A stretch of 64,000 nt of DNA, taken from assembly GCF_000377705.1 (NCBI RefSeq), contig NZ_KB898623.1, positions 186,001 to 250,000 on the forward strand, in the 5' to 3' direction. Source of the DNA: Salsuginibacillus kocurii DSM 18087 (GTDB lineage: Bacteria; Bacillota; Bacilli; Bacillales; Marinococcaceae). The notes below the pieces were generated by a model. It saw only the letters and a program-made list of their open reading frames with translations, searched no databases and was not told the origin of the DNA. Made by a program: the position numbers and the translations under genes. This document shows positions 52,916 through 61,093 of the stretch, piece by piece (position 1 is the stretch's first letter; the number at the start of each line of letters is the position of its first letter).

Positions 52916-54016
52916 TTAGAGCGACGAATCATCGGCTGGATTGTGACGGAGTTTAATTAAGCGATACGTATGACTCACAATCACTTTTAAAATTGCATAC
53001 GTAGGGACAGCTAAAATCAAGCCTATCAACCCAGCAAAGCGGCCGGCTACAAGTAATAATAATAAAATCGTTACCGGATGGATGGATAGCTTTCTTCCCA
53101 TAACTTGCGGAGATATCAAATTGCTCTCAATCTGCTGGACGATCACAACAACAAGAACAACTAACAAACCAGTTAATACAGAATCAAACAGCCCTACAAT
53201 TACACCAGGAAACGTACCAATCCACGGACCAATGAATGGAATCACATTCGTAAACATGGCTACCAGGGCTAAAATTAACGGATAATCTAAACCAATAATT
53301 TGATAGCCTATGTAAACTAGCACCCCGACGCAAAAACTTACAATGATCTGCCCTTGGATATAAGAGCTTAACGCTGCATCCATATCCCCTAATACTCTCT
53401 TAGCTTCTTGTTCATTTTTAGGAGATAGAAAACGCGTAATTTGATTAGGTGCTTTTTCTCCTTCTTTTAACATGTAATACAGAATAAAAGGAATGATCAC
53501 AAGAAGAATTAAGAAGTTAGCCACTGCACCGAGAACATTTGTGACGTTAGCTCCTAAGTTCTGGACAAAGTTATTAATATAGGCAGCTGCTTCCCTAGTA
53601 AGCTCTTCCCACGAAAACTGCTGGTTCTGGGCCTGGAACTGCGCAATACGTTCATTGTTCTGCAATTCAATAAACATGTCCCGAACTTCATATATAAACC
53701 TGGGCATATTTGCAACCAAGCTATGAAATTGCCGTTGAATTTCCGGGCCCACGAGTAAAAACACTGTTGTAAGCATACCCACGCCTGTAACGTAGATTAG
53801 TAGAATAGCTATGCCTTTGGGCATCCAGTTAGAAAGTAACTTCACAAACGGGCGAAGTAAATAAAATAATACCCCTGCAAGCGCAATCGGCGTAAACAAA
53901 ATCTGCAAAATCATAAAAAGTGGTTGAAAGACAAAATCAATTTTTGATAATAGATAAATAATTAGGGTTACAATAATTATTGCATATCCTATTCGAAAAT
54001 ATTTCCCTTGAGGCAT
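52916..54016 (-). CDS. AI-2E transporter family (YhhQ/YdbI-type) permease
   Basis: The 366-residue product has about eight helices with the family layout: an N-terminal pair, a soluble periplasmic-type middle region (IQRQFHSLVANMPRF ... NFVQNLGANVTNVLG), and the C-terminal signature FTNVIPFIGPWIGTFPGVIVGL followed by QIESNLISPQVMGRKLSIHPVTILLLLLVAG. Members include AI-2 exporters and Na+(Li+)/H+ antiporters; the latter would suit a salt-adapted organism, but the substrate cannot be read from sequence. Confidence 0.9.
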   Translation of the reverse strand: MPQGKYFRIGYAIIIVTLIIYLLSKIDFVFQPLFMILQILFTPIALAGVLFYLLRPFVKLLSNWMPKGIAILLIYVTGVGMLTTVFLLVGPEIQRQFHSLVANMPRFIYEVRDMFIELQNNERIAQFQAQNQQFSWEELTREAAAYINNFVQNLGANVTNVLGAVANFLILLVIIPFILYYMLKEGEKAPNQITRFLSPKNEQEAKRVLGDMDAALSSYIQGQIIVSFCVGVLVYIGYQIIGLDYPLILALVAMFTNVIPFIGPWIGTFPGVIVGLFDSVLTGLLVVLVVVIVQQIESNLISPQVMGRKLSIHPVTILLLLLVAGRFAGLIGLILAVPTYAILKVIVSHTYRLIKLRHNPADDSSL

Positions 54017-54711
54017 AGCATCACCAAGCTTATTAATTTATTTCAAGTATAGCACAGGATAGGAGTTTGCTTCACTATTCCATGGCTCCTATAAAATCCG
54101 GTAAAAACTATCTATTAACTTGTATTCAAATGTCCATATGCACTCTTAAAACAACTTCTAATTTGTAGCCTTGTCGCAGACTCATTATTAGACATATATT
54201 CTTTCCTCAATTTTAACAACCTCTGTTAAAGTTTAGTAGTGATAGTTCTTTCATGACCTTCTTTAGTAGGGCGGTATCTTTAAAACATGAATGTTCTTTT
54301 CTCAAAATATACGGTTATTCCCAGCCATTATGTTGCCCCTCAACGCTAAGTCCTGTTTCCTAATGTGAAACTGCTGTACAGATTGCTTATTCCCTCTGTT
54401 ACGCTGCTTACGTATTATCCATATTTTTTTCCTGTTCTTTTATGCTTATTACACGGCTGATCTTTAAGAAACTAGTTTCATATTCCTTTTAACTGTGGCT
54501 GATATGAATGCACCTTGCTCTTGTTTTGTTACTAAATCCATTCTTCTTTACTAACAGCTAGTTACCGTTACTTCTATTAAATGGAGTTGTTAGAAAACCA
54601 GCTTTAAAAAACGAAGCAATAATTTCTCCAAGGGCATAGCTCCCTCTCGCGTGCAGATGAGAAACCACCAATGTTTTTTAATAGTATCTTTCCCATCTTC
54701 TAACAAAGTCT
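54017..54711. other. Long AT-rich spacer upstream of the TAXI-TRAP genes
   Basis: About 700 nt with no frame backed by a ribosome site on either strand. It contains many T-rich tracts and short direct repeats but no clear hairpin, tRNA or repeat copy. It may hold a long regulatory region or decayed sequence. Confidence 0.35.
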
Positions 54712-54763
54712 TTGACACTTTATAAACCTTTCATTAAAATAAATAATGTGAACATCTGTTCAC
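54712..54763 (+). promoter_or_regulatory. Strong promoter and palindromic operator of the TAXI binding protein gene
   Basis: Perfect TTGACA (54712-54717), 17-nt spacer, TAAAAT (54735-54740). Seven nt further lies a perfect 16-bp palindrome GTGAACATCTGTTCAC (54748-54763; 7-bp arms, 2-nt centre) at the expected start of transcription, the position of a repressor site. The regulator is unknown; the RpiR-type gene at 58414 is a candidate. Confidence 0.75.
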
Positions 54764-54791
54764 TGGTAAACATAGAAAAGGGGGAGTACAA

Positions 54792-55871
54792 ATGAAGTCA
54801 CGCTTAATGCTACTACTAGCTATGGTGTTTACACTCGGTTTAATCCTAGTTGCCTGTGGTGAAACGCCGGAAGACACAGATGAGGCATTGGATGACCTTG
54901 AAGAGGAAGAAGACGGCCTTGAAGATGAAGACGAAGATGCTGATGAAGACGAAGCAGAGGAAGAAATTGGTGCCGATGCCGATGCTGGCGACTTTCAGCT
55001 AGGTACAGGATCTACTGGCGGAACATATTATCCACTTGGTCAAGAAATGGCTACAGTTATGAATGATAATGTTGACCATGATGACTTTAACGTAAGTGCT
55101 GTGGCTACCGATGCATCTGTTGAAAATATTGCTATGATTAGTCAAGGTGATTTAGGACTTGGCATGACCGTGCACCTTACTGCAATTGATGCAGTTGAAG
55201 GCGAGAGTGATTTTGAAGGTGCTCAAGTAGACAACATGGGCTTTATGGGTCACATTTACCCAGAGGTTATGCAGATTGTAGCGCTTGAAGACTCTGGAAT
55301 CGAATCAATCTCTGATCTTGAAGGTGCAGATGTTGCTGTAGGACCACCTGGTTCAGCAACAAACGATGCTTCCCAGCGTATTCTTGAAGCTTACGGGCTT
55401 GAAGAAGGAGATTACAATGCATTTGATGAAGGCTTTGGCGATGCAGCCGACCGTATGCAAGATGGAAACTTAGATGCTTCCTTTGGCCTTTTAGGACTTC
55501 CTGATTCTGGAATTGGCGATGAACTTGCTAACCAGCGCGACATCACTCTTCTAGAAGTTGAAGGTGAAGCCCTTGAAGAAATCGAAGAAACGTCTGGTTA
55601 CGAGCAAATGACTATCACTGAAGACGATTACGATTTCCTCGATGGCGAAGTAAGCACAATTACAGCATATGCTGTGCTTGTTGGCTCTACTGACCTTATC
55701 GATGAGGATATGGGCTATGAGATTACAAAAGGCTTGTATGAAAACGTTGATGATGTGACGCATACACAAGGTGAACACTTGACGCTTGAAGATGTGATGA
55801 ACGGTTCTGATGACCTTCCACTTCACCCTGGTGCGGAACGCTTCTTCGAAGAAGAAGGTCTGCTTGACTAA
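54792..55871 (+). CDS. TAXI-family TRAP transporter substrate-binding lipoprotein
   Basis: The 359-residue product has a lipobox (LILVAC22), an extremely acidic linker (about 28-62, mostly Asp/Glu) and the TAXI binding domain: LGTGSTGGTYYPLGQEMA, MISQGDLGLGMT, and VAVGPPGSATNDASQRILEAYGL. TAXI proteins capture small acids such as glutamate for TRAP importers. GGGGGAG precedes the ATG. A terminator separates it from the permease gene, probably giving more binding protein than permease. Acidity fits a high-salt habitat. Confidence 0.94.
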   Translation: MKSRLMLLLAMVFTLGLILVACGETPEDTDEALDDLEEEEDGLEDEDEDADEDEAEEEIGADADAGDFQLGTGSTGGTYYPLGQEMATVMNDNVDHDDFNVSAVATDASVENIAMISQGDLGLGMTVHLTAIDAVEGESDFEGAQVDNMGFMGHIYPEVMQIVALEDSGIESISDLEGADVAVGPPGSATNDASQRILEAYGLEEGDYNAFDEGFGDAADRMQDGNLDASFGLLGLPDSGIGDELANQRDITLLEVEGEALEEIEETSGYEQMTITEDDYDFLDGEVSTITAYAVLVGSTDLIDEDMGYEITKGLYENVDDVTHTQGEHLTLEDVMNGSDDLPLHPGAERFFEEEGLLD

Positions 55872-55901
55872 CTCAACTTACTTGTACTTTTGTTCTACTT
55901 G

Positions 55902-55934
55902 GAGGCTGTCTATTGCAGACAGCCTCTTTTTTTA
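55902..55934 (+). terminator. Terminator between binding protein and permease genes
   Basis: GAGGCTGTCT (55902-55911) / AGACAGCCTC (55917-55926) perfect 10-bp stem with a 5-nt loop and a run of eight T residues or so. The remainder of the 55935-56265 gap shows only a weak promoter-like pair (GGGACA at 56210, TATGAT at 56233). Confidence 0.95.
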
Positions 55935-56265
55935 ACGTGTAGTTTGATCGTCTTTTCCGGAGGCTATTTTCGCAATCGCTAGTGTTTTCAAATGAAACGG
56001 ACCAATTCAACGAAAAATGGTAAGTGAACTCCCGTAACACGTACTGCCTTTAGAAGAAGAGCGTTGACCATGCTGAAAACGTCCGCCTCCAGGAGATGAA
56101 AAGGATATTCTTCGTTCAAAAGCCATAACCTTTTAGAAAACCCATCCTTCTCTTAAGAAAAGGATAAAATGTAAGTATTAGAAAAGCCTTGAATTTATGC
56201 ATAGAAAGCGGGACATGCCAATTCTTTTCTGTTATGATATCCTTAGCTTGTACATACACTCTTTG

Positions 56266-56296
56266 AAACCAGTCTGGTTACATTGACTGGTTTTAT
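56266..56296 (+). terminator. Attenuator-like hairpin in the TRAP permease leader
   Basis: AAACCAGTC (56266-56274) / GACTGGTTT (56285-56293) is a perfect 9-bp stem with a 10-nt loop and a short T-run, placed 24-27 nt before the permease start and after a possible promoter. It could terminate read-through or attenuate the permease. Confidence 0.6.
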
Positions 56297-56319
56297 AACT
56301 TAGACGGGAGGTGGGCCTT

Positions 56320-58311
56320 TTGGCAAACAATGATGACAAAAATAACTCAACAGATGAGATAAACGAGAATACTCAACAGCCAAGTGAAACGGAAATACTT
56401 GAGAAATACGACCGAGAATCGGCCGTTCGTCGTGATCTTGGAAGATGGATATGGGTAGCTGCGATTATTGGAATTTCGCTTACGATTTTTCATCTTTATA
56501 CTGGCTTACGTGGACCTTATACATCGATTATGCAAGGTGCTATTCATTTAGGAAGCGCCCTTGCCTTAATCTTTATTTTATACCCAGTTAAGAGAACACT
56601 CACTAAAAAAAGAGGCGTGCCTTGGTATGATGCGCTTTTAGCAATGACCGCCTTGTTCTGTAACTTCTATGTTATTTGGAATTACGAAAAATTAACAACT
56701 CAGGTCATTATTCATGGCTATAGCACACTAGATACAACTGTGGCTTTTCTCGGTGTTATTCTTCTTTTAGAGGCAACGAGGAGAGCTGTTGGGGTCCCGA
56801 TTGTAGTTATTGCAGCAGCTGCGCTATTGTACGGGGTTTATGGTAACATGGCCATTTTTGGTGAATTCCGCCACTCTGGTTTTGACTGGCCTTCATACAT
56901 GGAGCGGATGTTCTATAGTACCGAAGCTATTTTTGGTACGCCAATACAAATTTCCTCCACGTTCATTTATCTATTTTTATTCTTTGGAGTAATGCTCGTT
57001 CAAACAAACATTGGTCAATTCTTTAACGATTTGGCGTTTGGAGCAACAGGACGGTTTACTGGAGGAACGGCTAAAGCTGCTGTGTCTGCCAGTGCATTCC
57101 AAGGAATGGTTACAGGAAGTTCTGTAGCAAATACGGTCAGCTCGGGGTCCTTTACCATCCCGATGATGAAACGATCAAAATTCAAGCCGGAGTTTGCTGC
57201 CGGAGCCGAGGCTTCCGCCTCTACCGGTGGTCAGATTATGCCTCCTATTATGGGGGCAGCGGCTTTCATTATGGCAGATTATACTGGCGTTCCATATAGT
57301 GAAATTATCGTCATAGCATTAGTTCCAGCTCTTTTATATTTTTCCGGAGTATTTATGGGGACGCATTTTGAAGCCAAAAAGCAAGGCATTCGTGGTCTTC
57401 CAAAATCAGAGCTTCCATCAATGAAAAATATTATGAAGCGAATTGATTTACTTGCGCCACTTGTAGTCATCATTACGCTTTTATTGAATGGGTACACGCC
57501 AACTTATTCAGCTCTATATGGTATCGCCACAGCTTTTCTAGTTAGCTTTTTCCGAAAAGACACAAGGCTTACCATTCCTGCAATGATAGGTACGCTTGAA
57601 AAAGGAGCCCGTGTGGCTTTACCGGTGATCGTTGCCTGTGCCTCTGCTGGCATTATCGTTGGCACAGTAACAACTACTGGCCTAGGCGGAATTATTGCTG
57701 GAGGAATCATCAATTTAGCTGGAGGAAACTTCTTCCTTCTCATGTTCTATACTATGATTGCTTGTATTTTGCTCGGTATGGGACTTCCGACCACAGCTAA
57801 CTATGTGGTTACTGCTTCGATGGCAGCCCCAGCATTGATTGCAGTAGGGGTACCTGATATTGCTGCCCATATGTTTGTCTTTTACTTCGGCATTGTAGCA
57901 GATATTACACCGCCAGTTTGCCTTGCCGCTTATGCAGGGGCTGGTATCGCTAGAGCTAATCCATTATCGTCCGGCGTGAATGCATTCAAGATAGCAATAG
58001 CTGCTTTCATCATTCCGTATGCCTTTGTATACAATCCTGTATTAGTATTGGAAGAGGCTACATTCGCCACGCTTGCTCCTGCCTTGTTAACTGCTTTAAT
58101 TGGCATGATCGGAGTAAGTGCAGGTATGATGAATTACTTTTTCGCACACCCGAAATGGTATGAACGAATTCTCCTGCTTGCTGCCGGCTTACTGGCAATT
58201 TATCCAGGAAGCTTAATGATCTCACTGTCTGGTATCGGTATTTTAATCTTAATTGGCATTGTGCAGTACTTGCGCAACCGAAAAGACCATGATAATCTCC
58301 AGACTGCATAA
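56320..58311 (+). CDS. TRAP transporter permease, fused 4TM/12TM subunits (TAXI type)
   Basis: The product (663 residues) fuses the small (DctQ-like) and large (DctM-like) TRAP membrane subunits. A polar N-terminus is followed by about 17 helices. Characteristic segments are GSSVANTVSSGSFTIPMMKR with EASASTGGQIMPPIMGAAAFI, and the DctM signature LGMGLPTTANYVVTASMAAPAL with ADITPPVCLAAYAGAGIA. It imports the substrate bound by the upstream TAXI lipoprotein using a Na+ or H+ gradient. TTG 56320 is chosen because GGAGG is 8 nt upstream; GTG 56311 overlaps that site. Confidence 0.94.
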   Translation: MANNDDKNNSTDEINENTQQPSETEILEKYDRESAVRRDLGRWIWVAAIIGISLTIFHLYTGLRGPYTSIMQGAIHLGSALALIFILYPVKRTLTKKRGVPWYDALLAMTALFCNFYVIWNYEKLTTQVIIHGYSTLDTTVAFLGVILLLEATRRAVGVPIVVIAAAALLYGVYGNMAIFGEFRHSGFDWPSYMERMFYSTEAIFGTPIQISSTFIYLFLFFGVMLVQTNIGQFFNDLAFGATGRFTGGTAKAAVSASAFQGMVTGSSVANTVSSGSFTIPMMKRSKFKPEFAAGAEASASTGGQIMPPIMGAAAFIMADYTGVPYSEIIVIALVPALLYFSGVFMGTHFEAKKQGIRGLPKSELPSMKNIMKRIDLLAPLVVIITLLLNGYTPTYSALYGIATAFLVSFFRKDTRLTIPAMIGTLEKGARVALPVIVACASAGIIVGTVTTTGLGGIIAGGIINLAGGNFFLLMFYTMIACILLGMGLPTTANYVVTASMAAPALIAVGVPDIAAHMFVFYFGIVADITPPVCLAAYAGAGIARANPLSSGVNAFKIAIAAFIIPYAFVYNPVLVLEEATFATLAPALLTALIGMIGVSAGMMNYFFAHPKWYERILLLAAGLLAIYPGSLMISLSGIGILILIGIVQYLRNRKDHDNLQTA

Positions 58312-58324
58312 GCCTTACTAAAAG

Positions 58325-58366
58325 AAGAGCTGCCCTTATTTATAAAAAAGGACAGCTCTTCTTTTT
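58325..58366. terminator. Bidirectional terminator between TRAP permease and RpiR genes
   Basis: AAAGAAGAGCTG / CAGCTCTTCTTT long stem with inner CCTT/AAGG pairing, flanked by A- and T-runs. Confidence 0.93.
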
Positions 58367-58413
58367 TATTCATGCTATTGTATATGGTTTGCCAGAACTT
58401 ATTTACGTCTAAG

Positions 58414-59268
58414 TCAATCTTCAAATACACTGAATGTCTGCCACAAACCTTCTAATTCTTTTAAACGTCCTTCCACTTTCTCATGTTCCGATCTTGTGAC
58501 TGCGGTAACTAGCGCACTGACGATGCTAAGCGGGGCCGAAAAGGAATCTATAAAAGAATTGATTTCAGTAGCAGCCAAAAGCTTTTCATCTCCGTAAGGA
58601 ACGAGCGGGCTCATTAAGTGGTCGGTGATGACTAACGTTCTTGCCCCGCGCTGTTTTACATACTTTAAAACTTCAACCGTACGTTTTGTATAGCGAGAAA
58701 ATCCAAATCCAATTACTAAATCATCTTCTGTAATATCTAGTAGATGCTCAGAAACTCCGTCCGCTTGAGTGACCATTTCTGTATTTTGCAATACAAGGTC
58801 AAGATAAAATTCCAAAAATAATCCTAAGCTTGCTGCACTCCGATAAGCAATAATATAAATCCGTTTGGCCCCAATAATTTGATTAACTGCCCGTTCAAAC
58901 ACCTTTGGGTCAATTTGCTGAAGCGTCATGTTTAAATTTTGAATATCATCTGACAGGATTTCATTCACTGCCGTTTCTGGAGCTTCTTCGGTATCGGTGG
59001 TCCGGGCAAACACTTCTGCAGAAGTCCATTTGCGCTGCAATGCTTCTTGCAGATGGCGCTGCAAATCTGGATAGCCTTTATATTCAAGAAAGACAGCGAA
59101 GCGAACCACGGTAGCTTCTCCAACTTCTACGTGCTTCGCTAGCTTTGACGCTGTTAAAAAGGGGGCTGTTTCTGGATTGTTAATTAAATAATTGGCAATC
59201 TTTCGCTGTGATTTACTCATCTGGTCCTGCATCGTTGTGATTCGCTGGTACACATCACTTTCAAGCAT
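58414..59268 (-). CDS. MurR/RpiR-family transcriptional regulator
   Basis: The 284-residue protein has an N-terminal RpiR-type helix-turn-helix (about 1-77; ASKLAKHVEVGEATVVRFAVFLEYKGYPDLQ) and a C-terminal SIS domain (about 125-265) that binds a phosphosugar or other small acid. It lies between the TRAP permease and the class III aminotransferase genes and is likely to control one or both. Ribosome site AAGGGATG precedes ATG 59268. It is read in the same direction as the aminotransferase, with a hairpin between them. Confidence 0.9.
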   Translation of the reverse strand: MLESDVYQRITTMQDQMSKSQRKIANYLINNPETAPFLTASKLAKHVEVGEATVVRFAVFLEYKGYPDLQRHLQEALQRKWTSAEVFARTTDTEEAPETAVNEILSDDIQNLNMTLQQIDPKVFERAVNQIIGAKRIYIIAYRSAASLGLFLEFYLDLVLQNTEMVTQADGVSEHLLDITEDDLVIGFGFSRYTKRTVEVLKYVKQRGARTLVITDHLMSPLVPYGDEKLLAATEINSFIDSFSAPLSIVSALVTAVTRSEHEKVEGRLKELEGLWQTFSVFED

Positions 59269-59312
59269 GTAGCATCATCCCTTTTTACATAAACAACGGG
59301 TTGTTATTTATG

Positions 59313-59346
59313 CGCTAAATCTCCCCTGAATCGGGGGTGTTTAGCG
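59313..59346 (-). terminator. Hairpin overlapping the aminotransferase stop codon
   Basis: CGCTAAA...CCCC / GGGG...TTTAGCG, two stem blocks around a mismatch; the aminotransferase TAA lies in the right arm. There is no strong T-run, so termination before the RpiR gene may be partial. Confidence 0.55.
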
Positions 59347-60738
59347 GGATCTTCCATACACCTTCGGCACCACACGCTCATAAGCAGCGACGGTTTTATC
59401 AATATCTGCGCCCGTATGAGCTGTTGAGAGACTGTACCGGTTTAACGGTTTTGTATAAATGCCTTCATTCAAAAGCTCAATATCAATTTCTTTGCGGGTG
59501 GCCAGGTCCGTATCCTGAAGATCCCGGTAATTACGAATCTTCTTCTTATCTGTTAATACTACACTAAAGATTGACCCGCTGCCAACCGCTTTCATTGGGA
59601 TATTATACGCTGCAAATACTTTTTCCAACCGCTTTTTTAACTGTTCAGTTTTAAAAAAGACATCCTGTATTTCTTTTTCAAGAACTTGAATGGTAGCTAA
59701 CCCTGCTGCAAGAATCATCGGATGTCCATTGTACGTACCGCTGTGAAAAAGGACATCTTTGGCTGAGGATGTTTTACTCTGACTGCTGTCGAATACATCA
59801 GAACCTTGCGTAGGGCTTGAAGTCATCATAATCTCATCTTTTCCGCCGACCATCCCTACTGGAAACCCGCCGCCGACTACTTTACCTAGCGTTGTTAAGT
59901 CCGGCTTTACATTATATAATGCTTGAGCTCCACCTAGATGAACACGAAACCCAGTTTTAACTTCATCAAAGATCAAGACCATATTAAGTTCCTCGGTAAT
60001 TTCACGCAGTCCATGAATAAATGCTTCTTCAGCAGGGATAAATCCAGCTTGAACCGGTTCAATCATTACAGCAGCAACCTCATCACGGTGTTCGCGCAAA
60101 ATGTCTTTGCACGCTTTTAAATTATTAAATGGAAGGACAATAGTATTGCGTTGGTGAGACGCATGCATGCCTTTAGATTCACAAGTGGCAACTGGAGTGC
60201 TTTCCTCTCCCGCTTCATGGACAGGAGGATTTACGCTGACAAGCATTTGATCATAACCACCATGATAATGACCTTCAAATTTTGCTATTTTATGTTTTCC
60301 TGTGTACGCTGCTGCAAGTCTTAGAGCGAGCAAGGTAGCTTCTGTACCAGAGTTGGTATAACGGAGTTTCTCGATACTTGGATATAATTCTTTTAACTTT
60401 TGGGCCATATCAATTTCAAGCTGATGTGGTGCTCCAAACAGCCAGGTGCCATCTTCATTCATTTGTTCAATCATAGCTTCTTTAACGTCTTTATGGCCAT
60501 GCCCAAGCATTAATGCACCATAACTCATTAAATAATCAACGTACTCATTTCCATCCACATCCGTTAAGCGAGCACCGTTGCCATGTTTCATTGCAATTGG
60601 ACGTGGAGCAAAGTGTTTAATATTGGCTGTAACACCACCCGGCATTACATCACTTGCTTCCTCCATAAATCGTTTAGACCCTTCTGTTTTCTCCATTAAC
60701 TCCTGCACAGGGTGTTGTTGAAATTTTTCAACTGCCAT
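59341..60738 (-). CDS. Class III PLP aminotransferase, glutamate-1-semialdehyde aminomutase-like
   Basis: The 465-residue product belongs to the HemL-like branch of class III aminotransferases: MPGGVTANIKHFAPRPI, YTNSGTEATLLALRLA, KFEGHYHGGYDQMLV, IFDEVKTGFR (Asp258 binds the pyridine nitrogen) and the Schiff-base Lys286 in TTLGKVVGGGFP. It is longer than true HemL (about 430) and not in a haem gene cluster, so tetrapyrrole synthesis is unlikely. With the divergent KamA-type aminomutase and the TRAP importer next to it, it more probably acts on an amino acid or beta-amino acid. Substrate unproven. Confidence 0.85.
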   Translation of the reverse strand: MAVEKFQQHPVQELMEKTEGSKRFMEEASDVMPGGVTANIKHFAPRPIAMKHGNGARLTDVDGNEYVDYLMSYGALMLGHGHKDVKEAMIEQMNEDGTWLFGAPHQLEIDMAQKLKELYPSIEKLRYTNSGTEATLLALRLAAAYTGKHKIAKFEGHYHGGYDQMLVSVNPPVHEAGEESTPVATCESKGMHASHQRNTIVLPFNNLKACKDILREHRDEVAAVMIEPVQAGFIPAEEAFIHGLREITEELNMVLIFDEVKTGFRVHLGGAQALYNVKPDLTTLGKVVGGGFPVGMVGGKDEIMMTSSPTQGSDVFDSSQSKTSSAKDVLFHSGTYNGHPMILAAGLATIQVLEKEIQDVFFKTEQLKKRLEKVFAAYNIPMKAVGSGSIFSVVLTDKKKIRNYRDLQDTDLATRKEIDIELLNEGIYTKPLNRYSLSTAHTGADIDKTVAAYERVVPKVYGRSR

Positions 60739-61031
60739 CGCTAACCGATCCCTCTCTTAAGAATTTATTTTTTCATAATAAAAAACGAATGAATTCTTAA
60801 TTTCATAATACGGGGTTTTGTACATTTTGTGAAGGGGTTATTTCATTATATTTATAATTTGGAGGAAATAATTCATCGATTTTTTTTACACAATGAAAAC
60901 TCCTGTCATTTTTGAATGATATATTTCAAAAAGACCCACATAAGAATGTCAAATTTCTTTTTCAGTTCTTACAATTAATTTTTGGAGTTCATCTTTCATT
61001 TTTAATTTATACGTGATGATTTCTTTCTTTT
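60739..61031. other. AT-rich divergent promoter region
   Basis: This serves the aminotransferase (minus) and kamA-like (plus) genes. It is very T/A-rich with several TTTCAT/AAAATG-type tracts; no perfect palindrome comparable with the TAXI operator was seen. Confidence 0.4.
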
Positions 61032-61060
61032 TTGACCCTATTTGATTTACTTGTTATACT
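61032..61060 (+). promoter_or_regulatory. Sigma-A promoter of the KamA-family gene
   Basis: TTGACC (61032-61037), 17-nt spacer, TATACT (61055-61060), 33 nt before the ATG, which has AGGAGG upstream. Confidence 0.8.
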
Positions 61061-61093
61061 CACGACAGTTTCATTTCTTAGGAGGTTGATATA

